Assembly: GCF_965363235.1 (NCBI RefSeq)
Contig: NC_134842.1
Location: forward strand, 38,654,458-38,718,457
Source: Mytilus galloprovincialis
Lineage: Eukaryota; Mollusca; Bivalvia; Mytilida; Mytilidae
DNA length: 64,000 nucleotides
Direction of reading: 5' to 3'
The translations under genes and the position numbers were made by a program. Below the pieces are notes generated by a model. It had not been told where the DNA came from. It searched no databases and saw nothing but the letters and a program-made list of their open reading frames with translations. Shown piece by piece: positions 49,001-59,239 of this stretch (the first letter of the stretch is position 1; each line of letters begins with the position of its first letter).

Positions 49001-49459
49001 AAGTAAATTGAGGTGGGTTTTTTATGTTTTAGTATTTTAAGACGCTTTTTAATTTGAAATTTCTTTTTATTATTAAATACCTGAAAATATAAGTTTCTTA
49101 TTGTGCATATTTTGTATAATCTGAGAATGAAAGTTACAAGTATTAGAAACTTCAAACACTCAGTGTTACAATGAATACCAATGAATGTAGTAACTTTACT
49201 AAGACTAAAAGCTAATTTTGATTTATACATTTTTGTTTTGCCTCTATTGAAGTAAAATATGTTGGTTTTATCTTTGTCTTATATCACAGAAGTATAAAAT
49301 TAAAAATGCTATTTTATTCTTATTTTCTAGAAAAATGGTGTTGAAAAGAATCTTGGTAGAGGAAAACTCATTGACTACGAAATGCAGCTCTTAGATGCCG
49401 CTATGCCTGAACTTAAGAAAAACATTCAAGCTGGAGTTGACTTTGTAAACAAATCATAG
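40002..49459 (+). CDS. MDH2: Mitochondrial malate dehydrogenase, complete
   Basis: NAD-dependent malate dehydrogenase (malate to oxaloacetate) of the mitochondrial matrix, acting in the TCA cycle and malate-aspartate shuttle. Eight exons join in frame: 40002-40073, 42450-42708, 44223-44332, 44960-45085, 47053-47157, 47463-47534, 48322-48474, 49331-49459. They give 341 residues, close to the usual 338. Exon 1 encodes a mitochondrial targeting peptide ([20 protein letters not shown]: Arg/Lys/Ser-rich, no acid). Exon 2 has the NAD loop GAGGGIGQP and the cofactor Asp in LYDI. PRKPGMTR gives the substrate-binding arginines across exons 2-3. ITNPVNST and GGHSG (catalytic His) follow, and the C-terminus is the MDH2-type AGVDFVNKS. 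All introns are GT/AG. The ATG at 40002 is chosen because only it provides the transit peptide. A related second gene begins at 63592. Confidence 0.97.
40760..41997. mobile_element. hAT-like element with a 6-bp target duplication
   Basis: A 1,238-bp element with ends CAGGGCTCACGCTAC and GTAGTGTGAGCCCTG (one mismatch), flanked by GTATAG on both sides (40754-40759, 41998-42003). Joining the flanks restores the R1 repeat. No transposase. The 6-bp duplication is short for hAT (8), so the superfamily is uncertain. Confidence 0.85.
41692..41745. mobile_element. 36-bp perfect palindrome within a 9-bp direct repeat
   Basis: Bases 41701-41736 are a perfect 18+18 inverted repeat (TGAGACTACTATAACACA facing its complement, no loop). 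GTTTCTCAC precedes (41692-41700) and follows it (41737-41745). It looks like an insertion with a 9-bp target duplication inside the element at 40760-41997. Confidence 0.8.
43158..43345. mobile_element. Possible MITE in MDH2 intron 2
   Basis: TAGTCTGCACTAATAAC near 43182 faces GGTTAGCC/CAGACTGTT-type sequence near 43320-43340, with ACTAGTCC and its complement repeated inside. Weak ends; boundaries approximate. Confidence 0.4.
43447..44090 (+). repeat. Dispersed mussel repeat R1, diverged copy
   Basis: GATGTAGTATGATTGCAGTA, later GGCCTTCAACAAGGTGCCTT and GCTCACACCAAACAGCAAGC. MDH2 intron 2. Confidence 0.5.
44512..44712. mobile_element. PIF/Harbinger-like MITE with a C20 tract
   Basis: A 201-bp foldback element with ends GGGCTATTCCAGAAAAAAAT and the complement, flanked by TAA on both sides (44509-44511, 44713-44715). 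A run of 20 C occupies 44669-44688. A decayed relative (GTGCCTTCCATTCCCCAATA) is near 47340. MDH2 intron 3. Confidence 0.9.
45199..46222. mobile_element. hAT-like element with a perfect 8-bp duplication
   Basis: A 1,024-bp element with ends CAGGGCTTCCAAAA and TTTTTTGGAAGCCCTG, flanked by AGGTTAAC on both sides (45191-45198, 46223-46230). No transposase frame, so non-autonomous. MDH2 intron 4. Confidence 0.93.
48507..48835 (+). repeat. Dispersed mussel repeat R1 near a splice donor
   Basis: GTAGTATGATTGCCAATGAG followed by AAACAATTCAAACGAG and GACTCCTGACTTGGGACAGG. It starts 32 bp after the MDH2 exon 7 donor, in intron 7. Confidence 0.65.
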
Positions 49460-49697
49460 TGTTCTTATTGTCAGATAAATTATAAAAACACAAATTTACG
49501 TTATTATCTGAGGGTAAAGTGGGATTCCAATTTAATGCAATCCGAATATCTTCTTTTGAATTTATAAATAATTTTATTTAACAGTTTTCTTCAACATATG
49601 GTCCTATTTAAGTTTATATTTTCTTTCTTTAGATTTCATCCCATGTATAATCTGTTTGGCATGGTGCTTAAGTCATAGAATCAATTGTTTTCTAAGT

Positions 49698-49703
49698 AAT
49701 AAA
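49698..49703 (+). terminator. MDH2 candidate polyadenylation signal
   Basis: AATAAA lies 239 bp after the MDH2 stop codon. Another AATAAA is at 50309-50314. Which one is used cannot be told from sequence. Confidence 0.4.
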
Positions 49704-49887
49704 AATAAGGAAAATTGTATTTGAAACAAAAGATACTGATTTTTCAGCCAAAATTGAAAATGTAAAATTTACTTATTTTCTCTCCATAAAATCACTTGTG
49801 GCCAGTTATATAACATTCACTTGTGAAATTTGTGAACACGCCTTTGAACAATGTCTAAGTTTTAAATATTTCATATACCGGTTTGTC

Positions 49888-50122
49888 TTATTCATTATAT
49901 GTCAAGGTTAGAATATCAGGTAATTTAATATTATTTATAAAATCTACCTCCATGACATAAAAATACAATTTTTCAGGTAGACCAATTTTAGTTATTGAAT
50001 CTTTCTTAAATTGTTCAGGCCATGTTGAGGTTGGATTATTGGGTAATACATATAAACAATCCATTTTCTGCTTTACCGGTACATGGTATCCAATCAATTT
50101 TTGTTCTCTTGTGAACGCTTTG
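49888..50122 (-). CDS. Exon-like open segment convergent with MDH2
   Basis: The acceptor TTTCACAG is followed by 78 open codons ending in TAA, with protein-like composition (for example PNNPTSTWPEQFKKDS). It starts 428 bp beyond the MDH2 stop, on the opposite strand, so it would overlap a long MDH2 3' UTR. I do not recognise it. It could be the last exon of a gene beginning near 55203, or a chance open frame. Confidence 0.3.
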
Positions 50123-50644
50123 CTGTGAAAGTATGTAACCAAATGTCTGGATTCTCAATGAATATCTTTACTTTTGACTATAAAGTATAAACATGTATAC
50201 CATTACATTAATGAGAGTTTATATTATAGTATAGTACTGTAAAAAGACTTTTTGTGTGCTGAATTTTGTTATGTTGTGAGATATCTTAGAACATAGTTGT
50301 TATACCACAATAAAAAGAATTAATTTTATTGTATCATTTGTTAATGTATATCCTTAGGAATGTTTTCTGTTCAAATAACAAGCTTTTTAAAAGAGGTTTA
50401 TAAATTGATAGTATATGAATTATGGAAAGAAAAAAGAAATAATGGGACTGTGAGCTTGTTTTTGAGATGTTAGCAATTGAATTTGACGGGCAATGATTCT
50501 CTTGAAGGTTTTTATACAACTAACATCTGCAGCTTTTTTTTTCTGAAATACTATAAAAAGAATAACAAGGATTTTCAAATATGGCTTTTAAAACTATATG
50601 CAATATAATTTTGACATAAAAAGTGAGCTTAGTGGTCATTTTTG

Positions 50645-51725
50645 TCGAGCCTGCAACTTTTGTTGCAGAAAGCTCGACATAGGGATAGTGATCTGGCGGT
50701 GGCATTAGCTAACTTCTTAAAAGCTTTATATTTTAGAAGGTGGAAGACCTGGATGCTTCATACTTTGTATATAGATGCCTCATGTTACAAAGTTTCCGTC
50801 AGTCACATGTCCAATGTCCTTGACCTCATTTACATGGTTCAGTGACCACCTAAAAAAAAAGTTCAGATTTATGTAATGTTGAATTCTCTCTTATAAGTAA
50901 TAGTAATAGGATAACTATATTTGATATGTGCATACCTTGCAATGTCCTCATGTCTGTCAGACAGTTTTCACTTGACCTCGACCTCATTTCATGGATCAGT
51001 GAACAAGGTTAAGTTTTGGTGGTCCATATCTCAGATACTATAAGCAATAGAGCTAGTATATTCGGTGTATGGAAGGACTGTAAGGTGTACATGTCCAACT
51101 GGCAGGTGTCATCTGACTTTGACCTCATTTTCATGGTTCAGTGGTTATAGTTAAATTTTTGTGTTTTGGTCTGTTTTTCTCATACTATATGCAATAGGTC
51201 TACTATATTTGTTGCATGGAATGATTGTAAGGTGTACATGTCTAGCGGGCAGATGTCATGTGACCTTGACCTCATTTTCATGGTTCAGTGGTCAAAGTTA
51301 AGTTTTTGAGTTTTTGGTCTTTTTTTCTAATACTATATGCCATAGGTCAACTATATTTGGTGTATGGAAATATTTTATGATCTTTATGTCAGTCGTGCAG
51401 GTTTTATTTGACTGTGACCTCATTTTCAGTTCATTGCACAGTGTTAAGTTTATGTGTTTTTGGTCTATTTTTCTTAAACTATAAGTAATAGATCAACTAT
51501 ATATCATGTTGTATAGAAGCATTGTTAGCTGTACATGTCTGCCTGGCATGGTTCATCTGACTTTGACCTCATTTTCAAGGTTCATTGGTCTTTGTTTAGT
51601 TATCTTGGTTAATGTTAAGTTTATGTGACAGTTGTAATAAAGCTTAGCTTTATATTTAGGACTATCAACATAATATCAATGATTAGTATAGAAGGCGAGA
51701 CATTTCAGCGTGTGTACTCTTGTTT
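50645..51725 (+). mobile_element. Mussel repeat R5 with internal tandem units
   Basis: Starts GTCGAGCCTGCAACTTTTGT, whose first 35 bases are a hairpin, and ends AGTATAGAAGGCGAGACATT. In between, blocks of about 180 bp recur with TGACCTCATTTTCATGGTTC and CATATACTATATGCAATAGG variants (about five units). Downstream of MDH2. Confidence 0.7.
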
Positions 51726-51813
51726 TTGCTGGGCACTAGATTGATAAAACTAGAGGATTTCGAACAAAAATCTGACAAATAGTTAAAAAACAAGAGCAAA
51801 CATCCTTATTTAA

Positions 51814-52110
51814 CCCTTTCCTCCATAATGACGCTTTTTGATGCCACCCCCATTACTCCATAATGACGCCTTTTGAAGCCTGTGTAGTACCTCAGTTGAA
51901 ATGCTTTGACTACAAAATGTCTGCATCAGACTTTAAACAGTTTGTATCCAATATGAAAAGAATATTTATGAGAATATCTGACTTGAATTTCATTGACGAA
52001 ATATTTGTTTTCACAATGCATTAATACTTTAAACCTGATGATTTTTTTTATTGAAAAAAATCCTTATGCGAATCAAGTATGTGAAGAAAAAAAATCCATG
52101 GAGGAAAGGG
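51814..52110. mobile_element. TTAA-flanked MITE (piggyBac-like)
   Basis: A 297-bp element with ends CCCTTTCCTCCAT and ATGGAGGAAAGGG, flanked by TTAA (51810-51813, 52111-52114). ATAATGACGC occurs twice near the left end. No coding capacity of its own. Confidence 0.85.
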
Positions 52111-52330
52111 TTAACAAAAATAAAATTGAAGCTATAAAAAGACATGTATCTGGTTGCGCATACTGCAAGAAAATTCTTTTTGTATTGTGGTCTTCATGTT
52201 TTGCCATCTTCAGACAGTATAAAGATAGGAACAAGCACTGAAGTAAATGATATGATCTTCTTTTGGTGGATACAAAATGGTTAACAGGAAGAAAGGTCCT
52301 AATTATTGGTATTAGAAAGTAAAATAAAAC

Positions 52331-52602
52331 TTAATAATGAATTGTCAATATCCCTTCCAAAATAGATACAATATCGATTGGCTTCACTCTGAAGGTGGTA
52401 CTGCTGCCAATGACCTCATGAATATTGTCAGATGAATGGTAGTTGGCTAGTTGCACATGTAGAAAATGGTTGAAATTGTGGTGAATCTTATGATAAGAGA
52501 TTGATGTACAATATCTATGTTTGAAGTTAACTATGTGTGTTTCTTTTAGTTCATTCTGTTTCTGGTTGTCTTTAATTATTGTCTGGTAAATTTTTGTTGA
52601 CA
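52331..52602 (-). CDS. Exon-like open segment, possibly a terminal exon
   Basis: A TTTCAG acceptor is followed by 89 open codons and a TAA. The composition looks protein-like (mixed charged and polar residues, for example FRVKPIDIVSILEGIL). No family recognised. An open frame of this length can occur by chance in this AT-rich DNA, so the call is weak. It falls between two repeat blocks and could belong with the exon at 55151-55203. Confidence 0.3.
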
Positions 52603-52639
52603 CTGAAACATTAATGTAACAAAAGATTCTAGATTCTGG

Positions 52640-53480
52640 ATTGAGTCAACATTTAGGTTCAGTCTGGTTTCTTATCTTGTAAACTGTCAAGGCTAAACTC
52701 TGCTTATCTTGTAGGAAGACACATCTGCAATCAGCTTATCTTGTAGACTGGTGAGGTTAAGGCTCTCTCCTCCATCCTGCTAGCATTGGAGGTAGACAAA
52801 GCTGTTCTCGGATTATTTTGTAGACTGACAAAGCTACATCCTAATAATCTTGTAGACAAACAAAGCTACTCAGCTTGTAGTTTGACAAGGCTACACCTTG
52901 CTAATCTTGGACCAGACAAAGCTGAACTTTGCTGATCTTGTAGACCAACAAAGCTGCAATCTAGTTATCTTGTAAATAGACAAATCTAGTACCTATTTAT
53001 CTTGTAAACTGATGAGCTTAAGGCTATAATCTAGTAAACTCTGCTAACCTTGTAGACGTACAAAGCTACACTCTGTACTTATCTATTAGACTGAGAAGGC
53101 TACACCCTGCTAATCAAGGAGGCAGACAAAGCTGCACTGTGCTGATATTGTAGGCAAATAAAACTACAAACCTAATAATCTTGTAGACCTACAAGGCTAA
53201 ACTCTGCTAACCTTATAGACCGACAAAGCTACACTCAAATATATTACTTATCTTGTAGACTGACAAGGTTACACCCTGCTCATCTTTGAGGCAGATAATA
53301 GTTATCAAAGATAAATCTACTATATCCCTATAGTGTAGACACTCAAAGCTTCAATTTGTTTAACTTGTAAACAGACAGAGCTAATATATGCTTTTCTTTC
53401 AGACAGACAAAGCTACATTATAATTATACTGTAGACAGACAAAGCTACAACTCTCTTATCTTCAAATACTACCAAGGATT
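52640..53480. repeat. Degenerate minisatellite, about 40-bp units
   Basis: Words like TTATCTTGTAGACTGACAAG and GACAAAGCTACACTCTGCT recur about 20 times with irregular spacing. Heavily diverged. Intergenic. Confidence 0.8.
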
Positions 53481-53649
53481 AAGTCTGCTTAAAACCTGCA
53501 GATAACAAAATAAGTAACTCGTAAATGCTTCTATTGTGTACTGGCAAGACAATTGTTCATTTGACAAAATTGTTTATTTGACAAAAAGTCAAAGCTGCAA
53601 CCCGATAATAAGGTAGACCCACAAAGCTGCGTATTTTTAATATGGCAAA

Positions 53650-53722
53650 AAAGCATTTTGATTGGATGATTTTGGAGTATGAGCACAAACAACTGACTCG
53701 AAAGTTTTATGACCTCAAGGCC
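53650..53722 (-). repeat. Dispersed repeat copy, inverted partner at 59608
   Basis: The reverse complement reads CATAAAACTTTCGAGTCAGT and CATACTCCAAAATCA, matching 59620-59690. Confidence 0.6.
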
Positions 53723-54610
53723 ACTCTGCTTATCATTTACACAAACAAAGCTTAAATTGAAGGCCACCATCCAGATTCCATGATTAACAAGTTTATTTGC
53801 ATCTGAAATACGTTAAACCGGTATTGTTTTATATTTTTTATATATCCCAAAAGTGTGTTATCCCGTAAAACCTTCAATTTTCCTTATCGACAGTGAAATG
53901 TGTGGCTTGGTGCCTTCTCTTTAATCAAAATAATACCAAATATACAAACGACATCACATCAAACTTTTTCGATAACAGATACTGCTTTGGAAAAAAAATG
54001 AATATAAAAGTTTAATGTAAACAGCAGAACTACGAATGATCTAGTAGTTGCATGCCTAATCACTAACATGCATCATCATGATTAAGATTCTAGAAATACA
54101 CAGAAAAGGCAGCTAAGGGAAAGGGAGCTATGATTTTTTATTATGTAAGGTTTGTTTCTCTTCTTTTTGATGTCCGATTGTTCATGTAGTCAAACTACAG
54201 TTATCACTGATGGTGTGTGTTCGAATTTAATAACCTATAGTGCGTAATTACTAGAAGTTTCTCTCATGGCTGGTGCGTTCACCGTCAATTTTAATTAACT
54301 ATAAGTTAAGGTACTTTTCTGGCACCCAGCTTCCTCGACCAATAAAAACTGCCAGTCACGATAGTGCTTGCTGAAACTTGCGCTTATCATCAACAATTAA
54401 TACACAAACAAAAAACCTGTAAAACCAACAGATCATCGCGATAACTAAACAATTTCTATAATAAAAGTATGACCAATTTACTTTGCAATTGCTTCATTTC
54501 ATGACCTGCTGGACAAAAATGGGTTATTATCCGCTGTTGAGGAGTATGCCCGGGGTGGGGGGAGGGGGGTTGTTACCCGGTACTTCCCATATTTTTAGTG
54601 GTATTAGTGT

Positions 54611-54765
54611 GCCGCAAAATAAGGGTTTTTTTTCGTGCCCTGTTGGTAAGAACAGGGTTCCTTTTTCACGTTCTACTGAATAGAACAGGGTCAATTTTTC
54701 ATGGCCTGCTGGTGAGTACAGGGTCACTTTTTCATGCCCTACTAGTGAGAACAGGGTCTTTTTTT
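54611..54765 (+). repeat. 33-34 bp minisatellite
   Basis: Four to five units of AACAGGGTCACTTTTTCATG plus about 14 bases. Translation shows the same repeat (variants of LLVRTGSLFHA), which explains the open frame here. Not treated as coding. Confidence 0.85.
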
Positions 54766-54822
54766 AAACAAAGTATTTGTCTAGTACAGGATCGCTTATT
54801 TAACTGTTTAATAATAATTACA

Positions 54823-54878
54823 TTCAAAATTATTAGAAACGGACCCTTTCACATAGACCCGTTTCTAATAATTTTGAA
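54823..54878. repeat. Inverted repeat, 22-bp arms
   Basis: TTCAAAATTATTAGAAACGG and its complement are separated by about 14 bases. Confidence 0.8.
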
Positions 54879-55150
54879 AAGGAAGGAGTTTGACTTTAAA
54901 TCTTGAATTATGCACAAAATGTTATTAACAAAAGAAAGTTTACGTCGAAACCATGTAAGTATGGCTAATACTGTTCTAATTAAAGCGGAAATAATTATCA
55001 TTTTGGTGGAAAAAGAGTTGCACAACACATAGTCACTAGTTTAAAATGCTAATTAAATATAAAAGGAATACATGTTCGTTGGAATAAGTGGTTTCTAGAT
55101 GACAAAAAAATATCCGAGGATTCCGTGGACACAGCAATTGTATCACTTAC

Positions 55151-55203
55151 CTAACAGATTTGTCTAAATCATCATTATTCGGATCGTCGTCCGAGTCCAT
55201 CAT
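55151..55203 (-). CDS. Candidate first coding exon of an unidentified gene
   Basis: ATGATG starts an acidic peptide, MMDSDDDPNNDDLDKSV, followed by a perfect donor (TTAG|GTAAGT). The surrounding bases are less AT-rich than the neighbouring repeats. I do not recognise the protein. Downstream exons would lie at lower coordinates; two exon-like segments are listed separately, but intron phases do not join this exon directly to the nearest one. Confidence 0.4.
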
Positions 55204-55559
55204 AGGAAAAACGCCGAAAGTCACCGTTGGTTATGTCGGTTAAAAGCTCATATTGTTTGTCTATGTTTTATATACCATGCCGACTCTAAATAAAGCTTAT
55301 TTATTATATTATTATGTGGCAGTATCCGTTTCCGCCAGAAGTGGCCGTTATGGTTAAACACCGTGATGCAGCATGACTAGCACACCACCGTTCATTTTCA
55401 TCAAAGAGCTACTCATTGAATTAGTAAGGGGGGTCCCAATAACAGCAAAACAGCAAATTGATTTGGCTTATAACAGATAACAAGGAATTAAAATGGACAA
55501 AAACAGATAACAGTAAATGAAATATTAAAATAAGTCAGTTCCTGGACTGATTGAAAGAT

Positions 55560-56100
55560 TATGTCTCCATCATATGAAAATCAAGCACAATCCCTCCAGT
55601 TGCTGAATGTTTCCATTAATTGTAACTCATAACAATACAGAAACAGGTCTGCAATACGTGGTGCACAGTTAGTCCCCATAAGAATTCTGATAACTTGACG
55701 ATATATGGAAACTCCATAGCAGACAAAAATGATATTTGTAAAAAAAAATTAAGGGCAGACATGGTATCAAACAATCTTATTAAAAACCGATCTCTCATCG
55801 CTCCTGTTTCTGATATGTCGCGTGGGAGCTCCCACGCGACACATCAGAAACAGGAGCGATGAGAGATCGGTTTTTAATTAGATTGGGTATCAAAGCAGGT
55901 CCAATTGACATAGTTCTTTTGTTTGTTATTACTAAAAAATGACCTGAAAGAGTTTGAATATATATATTTGCATTCTGATTTTTTTTTAAATGCACATTCA
56001 ATGCATGAGGTGTGTGGTTTTTTCTTAATAAGACTATGACCACAGAGGTATATAGGGTAGAAAAATCAAAATCACCAATTATAAGCATGCAATTTATCAA
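55560..56100 (-). pseudogene. Penelope-like element reverse transcriptase fragment
   Basis: Minus-strand pieces match Penelope-type RT: FDFSTLYTS (about 56080-56040) and, in another frame, YRQVIRILMGTNCAPRIADL (about 55700-55640) followed by FLYCYE. Frameshifts, a stop and the 114-bp insertion at 55772-55885 interrupt it. Endonuclease and ends not seen. Confidence 0.7.
55772..55885. mobile_element. 114-bp foldback insertion with a 9-bp duplication
   Basis: Nearly the whole element is an inverted repeat around GTGGGAGCTCCCAC, with arms of about 55 bp starting CAATCT. It is flanked by GGTATCAAA on both sides (55763-55771, 55886-55894). A 9-bp duplication suggests a Mutator-like source. Confidence 0.88.
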
Positions 56101-56534
56101 GTACTTTGAACTAATTTTGAAACTCCAAAAGTAATTTATTCCACTATTTTCAAAGGCTATATTTGAACAATGTATTATCAGTTTTTTTAAGTGAACTAGT
56201 AAGTAGAATACATGATAAAGTAGTGGAACAATGGCTTGAAGACGAACTAAATCTTTGTTTGTAATGAGTTATGTGCAGCTTCAGAACCCAGGACATGGTT
56301 GAAACTTTTATTGTACAATGTATTTGGTTCTGCTTTGAAAAGAATCACAGATCTGAGTCTGTGTACTTTATTATATATGGTTGAAAGGACCTAGTCCTTA
56401 ATTGACATCCTCATCAGATATCCCTAGCCATATATTTCCTTTTTGTCATATTAAGAATTGTTCGAATTTAATATTAACGTACTGGAAACGAGGAACAATG
56501 TCCCCATACGGAAAAAGTTACTACATAGATATAG

Positions 56535-56690
56535 GAAGATGTGGTATGAGTGCCAATGAAACAACTCTCCATCCAAGTAACAATTTATAAAAGTAAACCA
56601 TTGTACATGTAGGTCAAAATACAGCTTTCAACACGGAGCCTTGGCTCACACTGAATAGCAAGCTACATGTTCATAAAAAAAAATAGATTA
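56535..56690 (+). repeat. Dispersed mussel repeat R1
   Basis: GATGTGGTATGAGTGCCAAT followed by GGCTCACACTGAATAGCAAG. Confidence 0.6.
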
Positions 56691-56899
56691 CAAAGGATAA
56701 TCATAAGATATACCGGAGATGTCCTGGACCTAACCGTTCTATTAATATGTTTATGTGATGATCTGTGATGGGTATATGTTTATGAAATCCTTCACCGAAT
56801 ACGGGACCACCATATTACTAGTGGTAGACCCCAATGTTCAACAATCTTCAATTTTTACCGAATATTGGCTGTCAAAACAAATGCTAACATTCCAATTTT

Positions 56900-57065
56900 C
56901 AATAACAGTTAACAACAAATACATTATCACAATAACAGATAACAAAATCCTAATAGTCCAATAACAGCTAACAATGAATAAGACAATAACAGCTAACAGC
57001 AAATATATTTTCAGAATAACATATAACAAAGAATCAAATTGCCCCATAACAGCATAACAGTTAAA
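56900..57065 (+). repeat. Short AATAACAG-type tandem repeats
   Basis: AATAACAGNTAACA recurs about six times with 25-35 bp spacing. The same word occurs at 55437-55525 in the same orientation, so both may be ends of one degraded element enclosing the Penelope-like fragment. Confidence 0.6.
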
Positions 57066-57129
57066 CCCCTTGCCCCCCTCATATATGTAGCGGATCATAC
57101 CCCAAATCACTGATACAGTTATCAAACAT

Positions 57130-58440
57130 GCATAAATGCATTTTAATATATGATGTAATTAAAAAGGAGGGTAATTTTTATATAAAATCTCGCAAAAATT
57201 ATGACCTATATTTTTGGCACATCCCCGCATACCCAATAATAGAAAGTTACCACCCTCCCACCCCCACACCCATACCACCCCGTGACCCTATATTCTTTTT
57301 ATTGTCATAAAACTACTGATATTGATTAAACAAGAGCAGGAGAATTTGAAGTAAGTGAAAATTATAAATGAAAAAAATCTTTACAATACTGCAAAAAAAC
57401 TGGGACTATTATACTAAAATTAAGTCCCAGAAAAAAACTAAAAGCCGGGAAAGAAAAAAAAGGGGGGCAATGCCTCAAGTACCTGTGTTGTATTGACTTG
57501 TCTTAAGAAAACATTGGTGAATTCTCTCAATATAGGGACAATAATTGAAACAATATCTTATGTTACCGGTTTATAACAGACTTTGATAAATAGTATAGTT
57601 AAAGCTCCTCATAGAATGAGACCAGTTCAGCATGTTTCTGTCCCCTACCTAAAGGTCTCCCAATAATTACAGCTGACCTTTTCACAATGTTTACCCGTCT
57701 TGCAAAGCCAAATCATGACATACGGTCAATTTTACAGAAATCATTTTCTATCTCATCACAGGTAATGTAATTATTCACAGATCAACCCATTCGCAGGTTT
57801 TGTGAAGGTCAAAGCCAATAATTTGTCAAAGTAGCGACCGTAGCCGGTGACGGTGTGGGAAAAATTAAATTTTGTAAACTAAATGACTAAAATTATGTAT
57901 GGATTACCTGGAAACAGTATATATGTTCCTGGAACTCGCATTAAACATGAAAAAGGCATCATCATCATCATGACATAAGTAGTGGATCCAGAGATTTTTT
58001 ATTATGGAAAAGGGGAGCTGGGGAGGAGGACTTAATAGAGTGGGGCGCCAATATTCGCCGGGGATACAATTTTGACGTTTTATGATTTTGAAGTGTAAAA
58101 ACTTCAAAGGATGGCTGAAATCGGAGAAATATACCAGTAAATAATATATTTGTAACAAATATGATCATTTTTTAAACTTAGACAAAATTTCGGCACTTAC
58201 TGCAAAGGACCGAAAAAAGGACAACGACTTACGGCCAATTTCCCGAATGAAAAACACAACATCAAAGAAGTATTTCTTAGTAATTCTTTGACTGATTGCC
58301 CTAAATTTAAGTTTATTTAACACCTTTGAAATGTCGATCTGCAATTCATCTATGTTGGTTGCTTAAAGCCTAGTGGCAAATATTTCATGCATATTCAGGA
58401 CGAGAACAAGTTCACAATAAAAACTATAGGTAGGTCTTGA
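57130..58440. other. Intergenic DNA, no gene seen
   Basis: AT-rich with C-rich (57250-57290) and G-rich (58010-58030) patches. AGTGGATCCAGAGATTTTTT near 57982 resembles the left end of the MITE at 25802, but no right end is visible. Confidence 0.4.
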
Positions 58441-58780
58441 AATGATAGAGGACATCTGTTATGATGGTCGGGGAAATTTGGACTGCCACTGTAAAATGAG
58501 GGTATATTGGATAGGGACAGAAATTTTGCCTTGCAACAGGCTACCTACGGACCCCTCAAAGAGTTGTTGCAATGGTTCTTCACATGCAAAGAGCGTGGCA
58601 CTCTCCTTACACGAGGCATCAGATTTAACGTCACCAATCTGACCGGACGTGAATGCAAACTTGATACATCCCGCACAGCCAAACGGACGCCCCACTTCAG
58701 CAAGCGTTTACTGCCAGTCGGAAGAAGACCAAGTGCACATATTTCTATTCCCCAGTCACCCTTGGGGGTCATATAATGAA
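58440..58780. repeat. GC-richer island open on both strands
   Basis: About 340 bp clearly richer in G+C than its surroundings, with overlapping open frames on both strands (58442-58776 plus, 58459-58772 minus). It has the look of a conserved dispersed-repeat fragment. No family assigned. Confidence 0.35.
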
Positions 58781-59239
58781 ATTGAATTGATAAGTCTTGT
58801 TTAAAGCTGCAGTTATTTGATTTTAAATAGATGTATAAAAACGGCGAATATGTCTCCCCTTTGACAAAACATCAGGAAATTTCAAATAGCCTTTAATCTA
58901 ACTTTTCAGATGATTTTTTTTCAAAGAGACATGTTTTCAAGCTAAGAATATTTTGCTTTTCATGTTATCTTCATATAGAAATAGTATATTAACTTCAAAA
59001 ACATAAAGACCTCAACATAAACTACAGAAAACATGGTTTTTTGTGGCGTAATGAGCACCCCACTCTACCTGTAAGATACCTGTAAGATCGTTGTAGGGCT
59101 CATATGGAAGGATCCTATCCTTTTTAGCCCACCATATTTTGGTACATTTTCAAAACTGATACAATCATCAATCCTGCATGATTTGGTGCAATATTTCACA
59201 CAATTAAAAAGTTATATAGAAAACTATTTGTGTCCTCAT

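Noticed and set aside
54483..54906. Open frames on both strands near 54600
   Set aside because: They translate the 33-34 bp minisatellite; the repeats explain the openness.
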